A stretch of DNA of 64,000 nt from Phytoseiulus persimilis (taxonomy: Eukaryota; Arthropoda; Arachnida; Mesostigmata; Phytoseiidae). A model generated the notes under the pieces. That model was not told the DNA's origin. It searched no databases and saw nothing but the letters and a program-made list of their open reading frames with translations. This document shows, one piece after another, positions 24,811-36,539 of this stretch (position 1 is its first letter; each line of letters starts with the position of its first letter). A program made the position numbers and the translations under genes. The DNA lies in NCBI GenBank assembly GCA_037576195.1, contig CM075101.1, positions 10,602,001 through 10,666,000 of the forward strand. The letters are read 5' to 3'.

Positions 24811-24976
24811 GTGAGGCGGATAAGTATTGACAGCCCCTGAGGAATATCCACAATTTTACTCCAAATCTTCCTTGGAATGGTTGCCTCTCTGTGCCGATCA
24901 TATGTAGACTAACTGACTTCTTCGCAAAGATTCGAGAATCGACTGCTGCTGTGAGGAAACAATTGTTGGACTGAGG

Positions 24977-24982
24977 AATAAA
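24977..24982 (+). promoter_or_regulatory. Poly(A) signal for ELOVL
   Basis: AATAAA, 167 bp after the ELOVL stop codon. Confidence 0.65.
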
Positions 24983-24989
24983 CGAGTGA

Positions 24990-26240
24990 TCGTCATGGAT
25001 GAGAGTTATAAGTTGTCTTTGAATCCTCCCATTATAGACGGACCGAACGGGGGCCCGGTCTGGGTGTCCGGTTGGTCAGGGAAAGGGTGGCCGTTATCTG
25101 AGCGATGGCGTGTCGACGAATCGGTTCTGCTAACCTTCGAAGTCCAACATTTCCCGGTGGTTTAAATGGAATCGAGCGTGCTCCTAAGGGACCGATGCAC
25201 ACTGGGAAGAAGCCCTAGAAATGCAAGGTCCAAAGCATATCATAGAGCCAAGGTGAGGAATGTACTTCATCGTCAAGCTCATCGATTTGTTTGTCTATTC
25301 TAACTCGATTTGTCAGGCAAGAGAATGCCACTCTCTTTCTGATTCTGAACTCGCAGATCGGAACAACAAACGAATAGAAAGTCAGCCCCTTGGAGACCTC
25401 GCAATTGAAGCCGCGAAGTTCTGGTTGGATACGGTCATAATCCACATGTATGGCTGAACGTCGATATCACGTTGTCGATTCGACTCGAAGAGGATCATCG
25501 GTATACTCCATCTTTATAGCTCCAGCAACAACCACTTCCGGCACCTACCAAGCCAGCATCAAGCAAGAGTCGCCCTCTCTCGGGGACCACCCATCAACAG
25601 GAATCATCATCTTTCCTCACGTAATTTCCAGGTTTCGCATACACTGGCATCAACGACGCCACACAAAAGCACCACAGCAGCGGATGGTTCCCCGCCAAAA
25701 CAAGCGATCTGCGGGTTGAGCAACAACAGCGAACATCTGACTGGGAATACTTAGGAGCGGAATACCAATCGCCCCCATTAATCATACATGTTCGTAACAT
25801 CGTCACACGCCCCCTATCAGTGAGCCGACTGACATATCAAGGGTTTTGAGCTCCACGCTGGCTGGCTGACTGTCATGAAGTTCCTCTGTTTTTGTTGTTG
25901 CAAATTCTATTGCAATATGCCGCAACGTGAAAACCTTACCCATCGCATTGCTGAGGTCGATCAGTGCAGGTTTAGATCTTAGGAGATAAGTAAGGCACTT
26001 GCTGGAGCCATTTGGCAACGCGCGCAGAGGTGCGGCATCTTCTCAGGTTCTGATGCCAATACTCTACGCGACGGGAAATTCTCTGATAACTCAGACACCG
26101 TGTTTGAGCTTCATCCACTTCAAGTGAGCGATTTTCCTCATAACCCATCAAACACAAACTGTTCACATTCTGGAATTTCGCGCGTTCTCAGCCTGCCTTT
26201 CAGTGTGTCTTCGTCGTGAAATTCATGAAGAGGGAAGTGA
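24990..26240. other. Intergenic; no gene seen
   Basis: I find no recognisable coding sequence. A 5' untranslated exon of ZC3H10 is expected here, since a TTTTACAG acceptor ends at 26255. Confidence 0.45.
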
Positions 26241-26256
26241 CCGATGATTTTACAGT

Positions 26257-28456
26257 ATGTCCGAGGAGGATCAAAAAGCTGAGAACTCTGACCCTGTGGA
26301 AATGGCGAATCATGGGGCCCCAGTTCAGAGTGCAGACGTGGTCAAGTCGCACGTGAACGGCGCGCCAGACCAGCCGAAATCGGGTAAGATAGGAATAACG
26401 AGGATACCTTAAAATCGGGGATTGAGTCTACGAAGAGAATTGATCGATCATACATCTCCAGCAGATTCTGCAGACCATCAAGAGCCCAAGGAGCAGAATG
26501 CCAACGCTTCTACTCCTCCAAACGTAAGCGAGAACTTAGACGTTCATCATATTGTCCTTATTGACGTTATCTTTGTTCAGCCCAAACGCCCCTCAGTTGA
26601 ACTTCGAGATGCAGAATTGCATCCTAACACGCCAGGGGAGCCAGTCCCTAATCCCTATTTTCCATCGCGCAGGCACTTCACACACAAAATCAGCAGCCCT
26701 CGCGGGGAGTGTGTCGTGATTTTCTTCGAAATGTTTGTTTTCGAGGATCGCAGTGTAAATTTGCACATCCCGGTGAGTTTGCAATTCTGCGTACCCAGCT
26801 CCCAGAGAGAGCGGTTTCCAAAATAGGGTTTTGTGGAATGAGCGAGTGCGAAAGTGCTTCATTGTATGTTATGAATTCATCCAGGTGATTCTGTTCATGG
26901 AGATCTAGTTTTTTGCCACGATTTTCAAAATCTTGGATGCAGCAGGTGCGTTGAGGGTTTTCGGTATCATGTACAGTTCAACGAGGTCCACATGGAACGT
27001 CCATCGAAGGCTCAAGTTGACTCAATATTCACAGGACGGATTGTAAATTTGTACATGCGAGTAAAGATGATGAGAGACGCTACCATGAAAGCGGGAAACT
27101 GCCACATAACGTCGCCAACCTGAACTCAACGATCGATATTGCGGAGCCCATTTGTAAAGACTTCTTGAAGCGTGAGTTTTATTCTCTGGAGAACCGTGGA
27201 CCTACCGTGCATGATGTTGATAGCAGAGACGAATATCATTAAAAACACGGACACAGTCATATTGAGCTAACTCGCCGATCCGCATTCATAGGACAATGTC
27301 ATCGTGGTCGTCGGTGCAAATTTCGCCACGAACTGACCGCAGTAAACTCGAATGATGATTCTGGGGTCGGATATGGTTACGTCCGAGATTCGGGCAATGT
27401 CGCCCCGTACTACGAAGACAGGTAAAGACAGGGAACGTCCATCCATGGCTGGAGTTTTGAGATTTCCAAAGCGTTTCCTTGATGCTCTTCCAACACTTCA
27501 AAGTTTTGCGTGTGCATTCGTCATCACATTGTTGAGAGGATTGAAGCCAAGATGCATAATCCTCCTATGACGGTCACCGATCCTCAATTTCGAGCGCCAT
27601 CGGCGCGGAATGCTACGAGGAGCTCATCATCTTCACTGCCTTATATAATGAAATCCCACCCGCGAGGATCACGAGAATATCACTCGTCCCTCGATACCGA
27701 AGTGACGCTACTATCCATCAGATGGTTTCCGATAAGCACAGTATCTCTATTTTTATTGATTTGCGGTTGAGGACTGAGGATTTCAAACGATGGCTTCCAG
27801 GTTCCAGGTAGAGACAGACCTCTACACGCCTGCAAAGTCTATGACACGATGTGTAGAGAGATCAATCGATAGAGACAGTTGGTCGCCCATTGGCCACAAG
27901 CGACGGCGACCCTCCACTGTTGGACCCGTTTACACAGAGGACGACCTAATTGGGAGTCTCGAGCGGGAGAATCGGATCCTCCGAGTGCGTCTAGATGACC
28001 TTCAGAGACAGGTTGGTGACTGGGTCGCAATCGCAACGTTCTAACCATACATCTCGGCTGGCTAGGTTTAACCAACGACTTCTCATGGATCAGGTGAAGG
28101 ACTTGATGTCCACGAATGAGTTCCTGCTCCAGCAGAACGCCGAGTTACGCATCGCCAAACAAGCTCGAGTGTGCCAGGGGATGTCGGGCGCCGTCATGTC
28201 GAACGCTGTCATACCAAACAGTACTCAGTTACTCACGAGCAATCTGACCACTGGACAAGTCAGCGCGTGTCCAATGCCGAATGGGGGTTTCCCGAGTGCA
28301 GTACTTGGGGCAACTACACCTATCACCTCCGAGCCCGTGGGGCTGGTGCCGGTTTCTTCGATAATCACAATGAGCTCCAGTACAACGCCCCTAGTGAGCG
28401 GGTTCCCGATCGTGACGAGTCAAGGCCAGTTGCGGTACAACCCGGCCAGTAGTTGA
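26257..28456 (+). CDS. ZC3H10: Zinc finger CCCH domain-containing protein 10
   Basis: An RNA-binding protein with three CCCH fingers. The mammalian member is linked to mitochondrial and thermogenic gene control. There are eight exons: 26257-26383, 26462-26523, 26673-26772, 26885-26945, 27035-27171, 27292-27421, 27801-28011 and 28094-28456. Phases match throughout, and the product is 396 residues (human 434). Finger 1 is CRDFLRNVC-x5-C-x3-H (C77, C85, C91, H95). Finger 2 is CHDFQNLGC-x4-C-x3-H (C107, C115, C120, H124), split by an intron. Finger 3 is CKDFLKRQC-x5-C-x3-H (C157, C165, C171, H175), also split. The spacing and the SKDDERRYHESGKLP linker match ZC3H10. A basic HKRRRP stretch precedes a coiled coil (ERENRILRVRLDDLQRQVKD), then a Ser/Thr/Pro-rich tail. 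The start follows an acceptor by one base. Exon 2 has a CAGCAG acceptor, so one residue may be variable. Confidence 0.94.
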
Positions 28457-28885
28457 GCGTCGAGGGTTCCAGAGCTTCCAAAACCGTCGCCGTGGCGACT
28501 TTGAAGCTCGCGCCCACAAGGAGCACCATCAACTTGAAGGTGTTAAGAGGTCGGCATCAGAATATCCCGTTGGACTGCAAGGTGCGAACCTAAAGGAGAT
28601 GCCTCAAACCAAATCAATGAACCGGAAAATTCGCATGCTCTCACGAATACAGTGTGCTCACTGGATTATTGAAGCTATCAAGAGACACTCCTTCCGGAGG
28701 AGAGTTGTTGGACAATGAGAGAGGTCCATTAGCCTCGAACATGGAATCAGTCGGAGTCCCGGAAAACAATAACTTGGCGGAGTCTGATCCCAATCTCAAT
28801 TACTCATCATATGATCGTTTCGGTTGTACATAGCTTTCTACGCAGCCATGTGAACGATCTGGACGATCGACTGCCTCGAGCGAAG

Positions 28886-28891
28886 AATAAA
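28886..28891 (+). promoter_or_regulatory. Candidate poly(A) signal for ZC3H10
   Basis: AATAAA, 430 bp after the ZC3H10 stop. A second AATAAA is at 29230-29235, so either or both could be used. Confidence 0.4.
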
Positions 28892-28899
28892 TACCGTCG

Positions 28900-29822
28900 A
28901 TAGTAGCCTGTCTCTCTCCCTGCGTCGGGAGCGGGTCATTACATGAAGAGCTTCGCATCGTTAGTGCATGTGATTCCGCGAAACTTGATGAGGCGCGATT
29001 TACCAAACTCTCGAGTTCTACTGGGCGGCCATTTCGAAGGCCAGCCGCTGACAGGGCAATCAACACACCGAGCGGCGAGTCAGCTTAGATCGCACAAGCA
29101 GCCCGGAGGCTGACCGACCTACCCTCAAAGCATCAATCAGAAACGTAGGGCCTGCCTTGGTTCGTCATCGCACTCCTTCAACGTCATCCTGCATCTTCGT
29201 CGAAATTCCATAGAGCGCATCGATGCGGAAATAAAACAACTGACGTTTCTTCAGGAATTCGCCTTCTTTCTCTGGTTCATCCGTTCAGGGACACGTTACG
29301 AGTCGAGCGCACTGAATTCCACCCGGTGCCCAGTGTTCTGCCACCGGTCTCGTTAGATTTCTAGGCTCAGATAACCTCGTTGAATGGAGGAAGAACTTTC
29401 ACGTTCTCAAGTCGTCGCCTGTTCTACGATGGAAACTTCTCCCTGCACCAGGAGTTGCTGAATGCCTGTGAAGGAGCTGAGAATGGATTGAGAAGGGAGG
29501 GTATCAATCAAAGTATTGGGTGCGTGCTAAAGTTCTGAGCGCTAAACTTTGACAGCTCATAACTCCGCTCCTAGAAGTCGCCGAAAGATGATGAAATGCT
29601 CAAAATACGCGGAATCCAGTCAGCTTTCAGACCTATTCGCCGAGATGGCGACTGGTCGAGCTCTGCGGCTCTGCATCTTCCTAAAGACTAACTGCTAGGG
29701 ACCCTTCAGACAATGCGTCCATGGTGCCCCTGAAACCCAAATTTGAATCACGGCGGCGCTAGATGGTTTGCTCTGATGAGCCAACCTTGTTTACTAAACT
29801 GCGTGGATGAGTCAGATCGCAG
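28900..29822. other. Intergenic, probable Dicer promoter side
   Basis: No gene is recognised. The Dicer 5' untranslated sequence and promoter should lie here. Confidence 0.4.
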
Positions 29823-29823
29823 G

Positions 29824-29857
29824 AGCTCCGTCTTCGCGGGAGCTCCGTCTTCGCAGA
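29824..29857 (+). repeat. 17-bp tandem duplication before the Dicer start
   Basis: GAGCTCCGTCTTCGC occurs twice in tandem (period 17 bp), ending 6 bp before the preferred Dicer ATG at 29863. The second copy ends CTTCGCAG, which could act as a splice acceptor, whereas the first ends CTTCGCGG and could not. Confidence 0.8.
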
Positions 29858-29862
29858 CATCC

Positions 29863-32800
29863 ATGCTCATGACATCCAATCCCCCAGAGATAATGTCAGT
29901 GTCAACATCTGCGCCCGGTGGAAGGATGAAGATCAACCCGGTCAGTCAAGTTGCCGGCAAACAGCAGAATTTCGTTGTGCGGGATTACCAGGTCGAACTC
30001 CTCCACAAAGCCAGGGAGAAAAACATCATTGTTTGCTTGGGAACTGGCACAGGGAAGACCTTCGTCTCTGTTTTGCTCATCAAAGAGCTGCTGTATCAAA
30101 CCCAGGACCACTGTGGGAAGAAGAAAACCGTGTTCCTTGCGCCCACTGTTCCACTCGTGAGTGAAATCTATTTTCTCCCAGAAATTCTGCGCGGAACTCG
30201 TGCTCGCTCGGAAAGTGAAATGTTTTAAAGTTGCATCCCTCTCGACAGGTGAAACAGCAGGCAGCTGTCATCAATACATTTGTAGACGCCGAGATCGGCT
30301 GTTATTTCGGTGGGGAGATCATCGACAGTTGGGGAAAATCAGAGTGGCGGCGGGAAATTGAGAAGAACAATGTTCTCGTCATGGTGCCGCAACTCCTCTC
30401 AAACATTCTCAATCAGTATTACATGTCTCTCGAGGAAATCAACCTGATCATTTTCGACGAATGTCATGCCGCCACCGGTAACCACTGCTACGTACAAGTT
30501 ATGCAGAATCATTACGTCAAAACGGAAGTCGGGAAACGACCTCGGATTTTGGGTCTCACAGCTTCGGTTCTGAATAAGAAGGCGAAAGCAACGCAAGTGG
30601 AATCTCAACTCAGGGAGCTTTGTCATCGGTTGGATGCAACGCTGGCGACCTCGTTGAGCAGCCACGATTTCAGTACAAGGCCGAGCGAAATCGCTGTTCT
30701 GTACAAGGAAAGTCCTGCCGTCAAAAAGTTCGCGAATATGGCTTCACCGCCACTAGGGACATTCAGCGGCCAGATGAACAGCCTTCTAACCGAAGTTGGC
30801 CCCTACGGCGCGCTCAAGTCTTTGGAGCACCGACGGAAATGCACTCAGCATCGTCTGGACGTGGGACTTGCCGAGGAAACAAGCCTGGGAAAACTGCAGG
30901 AACTGCTTCGGGAAATCAACTCGGCCCACAGATCTGTGGAAGGATGTTTCAATCAGATCCGCGAAGGGAAGATCCCGAACCCGTACAAAGTGCTCCGCTC
31001 ACAGTACAGCTCTGGTTACTCTACGGGAGACGACCTGGAAATTTATGTTCCACCAAAAGTCGAGCGCTTGCTCGATGTCCTCGAAACTTTCCGAAAGTCC
31101 GAAAGAGACCTCTGCTGCGTCATCTTCGCTCAGGAGAGGTATACGGTGTTCGCTTTGTGGTGCTTGCTCGCTGCCCTGTCGAGGAAAAACCCGCAGCGCT
31201 TTGATTTTATCCGACCCGGCTTCGTGATGGGAGCCCAGAATTCATCTTTCAAATCCGAAGAGGAGAAGATAATCGGCTTCAGCGACGAGCGCTTCGACGA
31301 TGAGGGCTCCACGTTGGACAATTTTAGGTGAGCAGAGCGAGATACCCATCGATCCGGCATGGGACCTCGAGGGGAGTTGAAGTGCCAATCAAACTCTAGC
31401 CCGGAAGCGTTTCTTGAATGTTTTCCAACCAGAGATTCACTTTCCAGAACCGGTGCGTTGAATGTCTTAGTCGCAACGTCCGTCATCGAAGAAGGCGTAG
31501 ACATCCCTCAGTGCAATCTGATCGTGAAAATGAGCGAAATCCTGAATCTGAAGAGTTATGTCCAGTGTCGCGGGCGAGCTCGCGCCAAGCCTTCAATCTA
31601 CGCCTTTCTGACATCAGACACAAATAGGAATAAGGTGCGCGCGTCGTATTTTATACCCTCCACGAACACGCACTTCCGTTCCCCACCATATTTCCGCGCG
31701 GACTGTCAGTTTCTTCGCCCGAAACTTTCGGCGAGACCGTGGAGCTGTTAGGAGGAATCCAGTTCTGATCACGCTCCCCATTGGGTGGGAGGAAACGTGC
31801 TGGCCGTTGGGAGCAGTAGAGATCCGAACAAGAGCCTCCGGTCCCAGAACTAAAGTTCGCTTCTCTTCCCGTTTTTAGGTGATGGAAGAGATCGAGGATT
31901 TCAAGAAAGCTGAAAATATCATCATGGCCTACTGCGAAGATCACGACATGGACACCATTAGCAGCGCGGACGTAGAGTTTGCTCTACCCGAGGATCCAGA
32001 TCTTCCGACTTTATACGCGAAACCAGACGATCCCAAGAACTCAGCAATCATAACCAAACAATCGGCACGGAGTGTGCTTCAGCAGTACTGTGATACTCTC
32101 GGAAACGATAGGTACCAGGTTCTTCGGCCACGGATCCTATACCAGTCTCGCCCGTCTGTGGCTGTAGGCTTCGAGCAAAAAAAGTGCACCATTGTATTGC
32201 CGAAGGCATCAAAGCTCTTCCCGGAAGAGGTTTCTGGAGACTGGCTTGCGAACAAAACCAAAGCTCGCATCTCAGCTGCTCTCAAAACATGCAAGCGTTT
32301 GTACGATTTGAATGAGCTGACCGAGAATTTGACACCACGGAAGCGTCCAAAGCCGACCGCCTACGTCTGGACAGATGACCAGGTGTCGGATGAAGTAAAA
32401 GAGCTCTTCGACGGGAACACGATTCAGCAGCAGTCGAGCATCTCGAGTGCGCGAGCCATGTCGCGGGAATTGAAGTCCATGTCGCACCCCATTCTCCCGG
32501 CGAAAGCGACATTGTATGTTTTCCGGTCGCGTCTGGACGTTCCATTGAATGATGAGCATTCCCACCTTAGGACTTTCAAACCGGAAGCAGAAGGACTATG
32601 CTTCGGTCTTCTCACCTTCACCCCAAACTGCTCCACGAACATCCCGGATTTCCCAATCTTCACCCGCAACGGTCGCGAAGTGGTCCGGACCGACACAATC
32701 ACCGACGTGATTGTCACCGAAGACATTTGGGATATGTGCAGCAAGTTTCACTCTTACATCATGAAGACGGTTTGCCGAATCTCAGATTCAGAGTTTGATC

Positions 32801-34743
32801 CGCTATCAGCGCCCGTATACGTTCCCGTGAGATCGCAGACGATTGATCGCGAGCTCCTCAACAGAGTGTTTTCCAATCGGAAAAACGGCATCAACTTGAG
32901 CTCCGTTGTCACGTGCAGGGCCACGAGGCAGGGCGAGAACCGCAGCTTCTTTGTACGCGAGCTCCTGGACACTAACCAAGGGCGGAAACTTTCTCTGGAA
33001 AAAATCCCGAAGAACCTTGATTATTCACGAAATTCTTTCAGGGAGCAGACGAAATTCAAGGAGGTTACCAGTGATGAGAGGAGGGCGGATTTCGCTGTGT
33101 TTCTCGTTAATTGTGAGGAAGAGCTCCTCTCGGCTGCTCAGTGGAGTAAAGCGCGAACGATGCCTATCTGCACCCATCGTTTGAATCGACTCCTGATCGC
33201 TGAGCAGTACAGGCAAGACATTGTCGGCGCGGGTATCGGGCACAACGGGCAACAGCGATGGCCCCCGATGCTCGAAGATAGTCACAACGAAGCTCGAGAC
33301 GCACAACCAAGAGTAAAGTCAGCTGAATTGAAGTTCATCAGCGAGGTGGAAAATTCACCCGGCCCATCCCCGACGGATATACTCACTGCTCTGACCCCGT
33401 TATCAGCTCAAGATATCATCGATTCGGAGCGCTTTGAAGTTCTTGGAGATTCATTCTTGAAAATCGCGATCACCCTCCACCTCTTCCCGCAACCCGACAT
33501 GTCCGATGAAGGCAAGCTGACTGCGGAAAGATGTCGTCTCATTTCTAATATGAACTTATTGTCGCTGGCTGTTCCCAAGAAACTTCACGAGGCCGTCGAA
33601 AGCCGGAAATTCTCGATCAAAGAATCTTTTCGTCCGCCTGGCGTGATATTGACAGGCGATGAGGAGCAGAGACTGCAGCGCCAGAAGTACAAGAGCAAAA
33701 TATGTGCCGACTCGGTCGAAGCGATGATTGGAGTCTACCTCGCAAAGTCCGGACCGATCGGGGCACTGCAGTTTCTTCGGTACCTGGGTTTGCGTTTGGG
33801 TTCTAGAGAATCTGGACCTTTCTTGTCTCGCTTCGATCTTCGTTATAATCCTGTTGTTTGGGGAAATTCGGAGTCCGTTGAGAAAGCCTTGACGAAGCAC
33901 ACGGCTGTGATGACTCGCGTGGAGCGTATTCTGGGATATGAATTCAAGAATCGCTTGTATTTACTCGAAGCGTTGACTCATCCAACTTATCAGTACAACG
34001 GGGTCACGCGTTCTTATGAGCGTCTCGAATTTCTGGGCGACGCGGTAATCGACTACTTGGTTTCGTGCTTCATTTTCACGAACAATCCCCATCTTAACCC
34101 CGGCCAAATGACTTCGGTTCGATCGGCTCTGGTTTGCAACAACCAGTTCGCGAAGATCGTGACGCAAGCGAAACTCGCCAACGCTCTGCTTCACCTCTCC
34201 CCGCTCCTGTTCCGTGTTACGGCACGCTATACGAAGATAATCGAAGGAGGCCAGTCCCCTGAGCTGTTGATAGGCGAGAACGAAACTGAGAACGGCGATG
34301 ACATCGACGTCCCGAAGCCTTTTGGAGATCTCATGGAGAGCCTCATCGGTGCTGTGTTCATTGATTCCGGCTTAGACTTCGCGAAGAGCTGGGACGTGTT
34401 CCGCGGACTGATCACTGATGAGGTTCTCGTGGAAACGCTCAAACACAACCCGCGGAATCCAATCCAGGTTCTCGAGGAACTCTCCCAAAAGACGCATAAA
34501 ACAAAATGTCAGTACGGGGATGTCATAGTCCGGGATGACAAGCTGATAGAAATGACTTTGGATGTTGGAGGTCACCGCTTCAGAACGGTTGCTCGGAATA
34601 AGAAAACTGCGAAGCTGACCCTCGCGAAGATGGCTTTGCGAAAATTAAGGACGGAGATCGACGCTGCGAACAGCCGCTCGAGTGTGCTTGAGAGGCTCGC
34701 ACAAGAACTGGATTTGGGCCGGATGGCTTCTGGGATACCTTAA
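29863..34743 (+). CDS. Dcr: Dicer endoribonuclease (Dicer-2-like)
   Basis: Cuts double-stranded RNA into siRNAs or miRNAs. Four exons, 29863-30156, 30249-31327, 31448-31634 and 31879-34743, join in phase to give 1474 residues. The helicase is complete by motif: GTGTGKT (60-66), DECH (168-171), LTAS (201-204), ATSVIEEGVDIP and QCRGRARAK. The dimerisation domain is at about 582-670. A platform/PAZ region (about 720-970) is only weakly conserved. RNase IIIa carries ERFEVLGDSF and ADSVEAMIG (acidic residues E1040, D1044, D1131, E1134). RNase IIIb carries ERLEFLGDAV and GDLMESLIG (E1237, D1241, D1337, E1340). All catalytic acids are present. One dsRNA-binding domain spans about 1377-1445. It is shorter than fly Dcr-2 (1722) or human Dicer (1922). 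The intact helicase and lack of a long RNase IIIa insert favour a Dicer-2-type role, but a tree is needed. An in-frame ATG at 29788 is an alternative start. Confidence 0.95.
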
Positions 34744-34977
34744 ACATGACGCGAGCAATCTCAAACATTAGGAGGAATGATTCTTGTTTTATCGACCAAT
34801 CGAAGTTTAATGTGAGAGTTTCCTATACCTTCGTTATTTTCTATGTGAAAGAGGACAATGATGGCCCGGTGAGAAGAAAGAGCAGAAATTTTGAATCTTC
34901 CCGAAGAGGATTGTGTTCACATCCAACTCGGAAAACAGTAAATCTTTGTCGCATCACATGAGCTTCTTTTTAGCCAG

Positions 34978-34983
34978 AATAAA
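34978..34983 (+). promoter_or_regulatory. Poly(A) signal for Dicer
   Basis: AATAAA, 235 bp after the Dicer stop codon. Confidence 0.6.
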
Positions 34984-35078
34984 GATTCAGATAATCTTGT
35001 CCAGGAGTTCACCGCGACACTTCGCGACATTCTCGAGGCCTCTCGTTCGAATCGCATAGTAATCAACGGGGCTCCTCG

Positions 35079-36130
35079 TTAATTTCTGATCATGCATTTT
35101 TCCAGCTCTCCGTGTGTCGCTGAATCGATGGCGTGGAGACTTCGGCCGGAAACCCGGACCATACACAAGCGCCGAGGCAACTCGACCTCAACCTTCAAAA
35201 GTGCAGTAACGAGAAGAACCGGGATGGATACCTCATCCATACTGTCCATTTTCAGAGTACGTCTGCAAGTTACCGTGGTCGGTGAGGACTTGAGATGTCC
35301 AATGTGTGAGATTACCCAAATCGCGGCTGAGCCACGGTTGGATATCTGGAGTGCATCCATAGGTCCATCTGCGGGAAATTCCTCTTTGCCAGCCCTTATT
35401 CCACAGATGGTTTCCTCCTCTATCTCTCCGTCAGAGCGGCCCTGGTCTTCCTTCGAAGAGTCATACGGGAGATCTCGTCTTCCGTCCTCTGCGTAAAGCT
35501 TTATCCTTCCTTCGATCAGTAACGGCCATGAGCGCGCCAAGACTGACAGGGCTTGTGTCGAAGCTGTCCGATAGCATCTCGTTATTCGTATCGCTGAGAT
35601 TCTCTGGGTCCGCTCGAGTGCGGCCGGTCCCTGGTTTGGGGATGCATGGAGAGCAATAGACTCAGCCACCGCTGCTAGGGCTGGCCTCTGTACCCCGGAC
35701 GCCCCGTAGGTTCGTGGAAGCACTCAAGCAATATCTGTCGCCGCTTTTGCTGTTTTTTTCGTTACTGCTCGGAAATGCTCTATTCTGTTGAGGCCCGCTT
35801 GACTGTTCACTCCGAGGTATCTCGCTGACTTTCCAGCTGAATCTCATGTCCCTTAAGCCGGATGCACGGTGCTCTGGCAGTGCTCATCTCGATGAGCAAG
35901 ATCACCTCTGTCTTTCCCGCTGCGAGCCACAGGCTGTTGAGAGGCATCCACCGGGTGATGACCTCCAGGGAGCCATAAGCCATGAGCGGTTGCCTGGAGT
36001 GTCTCCACACCGTCTGCTATCGTGCTATGCTTGCAGATCAGCCGGTATCTGTCTCTTTCCCAGTGGGAATCAGGACAAGCCTGGCCGTCTTCCATCGTTT
36101 GGGGGAAACGCCGGTGTTGGGTCTGAGGTT
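35079..36130 (-). pseudogene. Decayed R1-like non-LTR retrotransposon, reverse transcriptase remnants
   Basis: Read on the minus strand, three pieces of one reverse transcriptase appear in the correct order. Near 36130-36050 is PKRWKTARLVLIPTGKETDT followed by YRLIC in a shifted frame, matching the finger motif WKxARLVLIPK...YRPICLL. Near 35990-35780 is LAAGKTEVILL then, after a frameshift, RYLGVNSQAGLN, matching the palm-to-thumb motif KTEV..L...KYLGV. At 35723-35079 is a 214-codon open frame with CYRTASTQALSVLARSWPL and EGRIKLYAEDGRRD, matching the R1-type CYRTVSTEALxVLAGxPP...ERR block. The core with the YADD active site is missing, so there is an internal deletion as well as frameshifts and it cannot be active. 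Family assignment is by recalled motif only. It lies tail-to-tail with Dicer. Confidence 0.8.
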
Positions 36131-36488
36131 AACCATTTCAGCGAATATTTTCGGTCATCCTTTCAGGAATTAAGTCGTGTGGTCAGGATGCGCATCCTGC
36201 CTCGGAGCGAAAACTGAGTCTGGAGGAGGTCTCGGATTCGAGAGAGCAGGCAACGGAGGAATCGGAGATTTTCGGGTTTGCCCTCTTCCAATCTCTGGAG
36301 CGATTCCCGCTGTGCGGTATGGCAAGAAAGGGGGGTCAGTCTCCGCATTCAGTCCGATACGAGCCCGATCAGTTGACTTTTGACCTCTCCCAGATAGCTG
36401 ACTGAAACCACCCAAAGAAAACACGCGCCATGCTTCCAGCTATGGATCGCGATTGCAGCTGGTATATCTCGTGCGGAGCTCCCAAATC

Positions 36489-36538
36489 AAGTCAAGTAGC
36501 CTTTTTTTTTTTTTTTTTTTGTGAAGTCAAGTAGCCTT
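36489..36538. repeat. Poly(T) tract flanked by a 15-bp target-site duplication
   Basis: AAGTCAAGTAGCCTT occurs at 36489-36503 and exactly again at 36524-36538, and about 19 T plus GTG lie between. This is the structure left when target-primed reverse transcription copies little more than a poly(A) tail, inserted with the RNA sense on the minus strand. Replication slippage or a small local duplication are alternatives. Confidence 0.75.
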
Positions 36539-36539
36539 G

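Noticed and set aside
26581-26908. Reading of the region as an exon frame PKRPSVELRDAELHP... ending at TAG 26906
   Set aside because: A second frame in the same DNA gives two textbook CCCH zinc fingers and joins in phase with all other exons of ZC3H10, so the first reading is a shadow.
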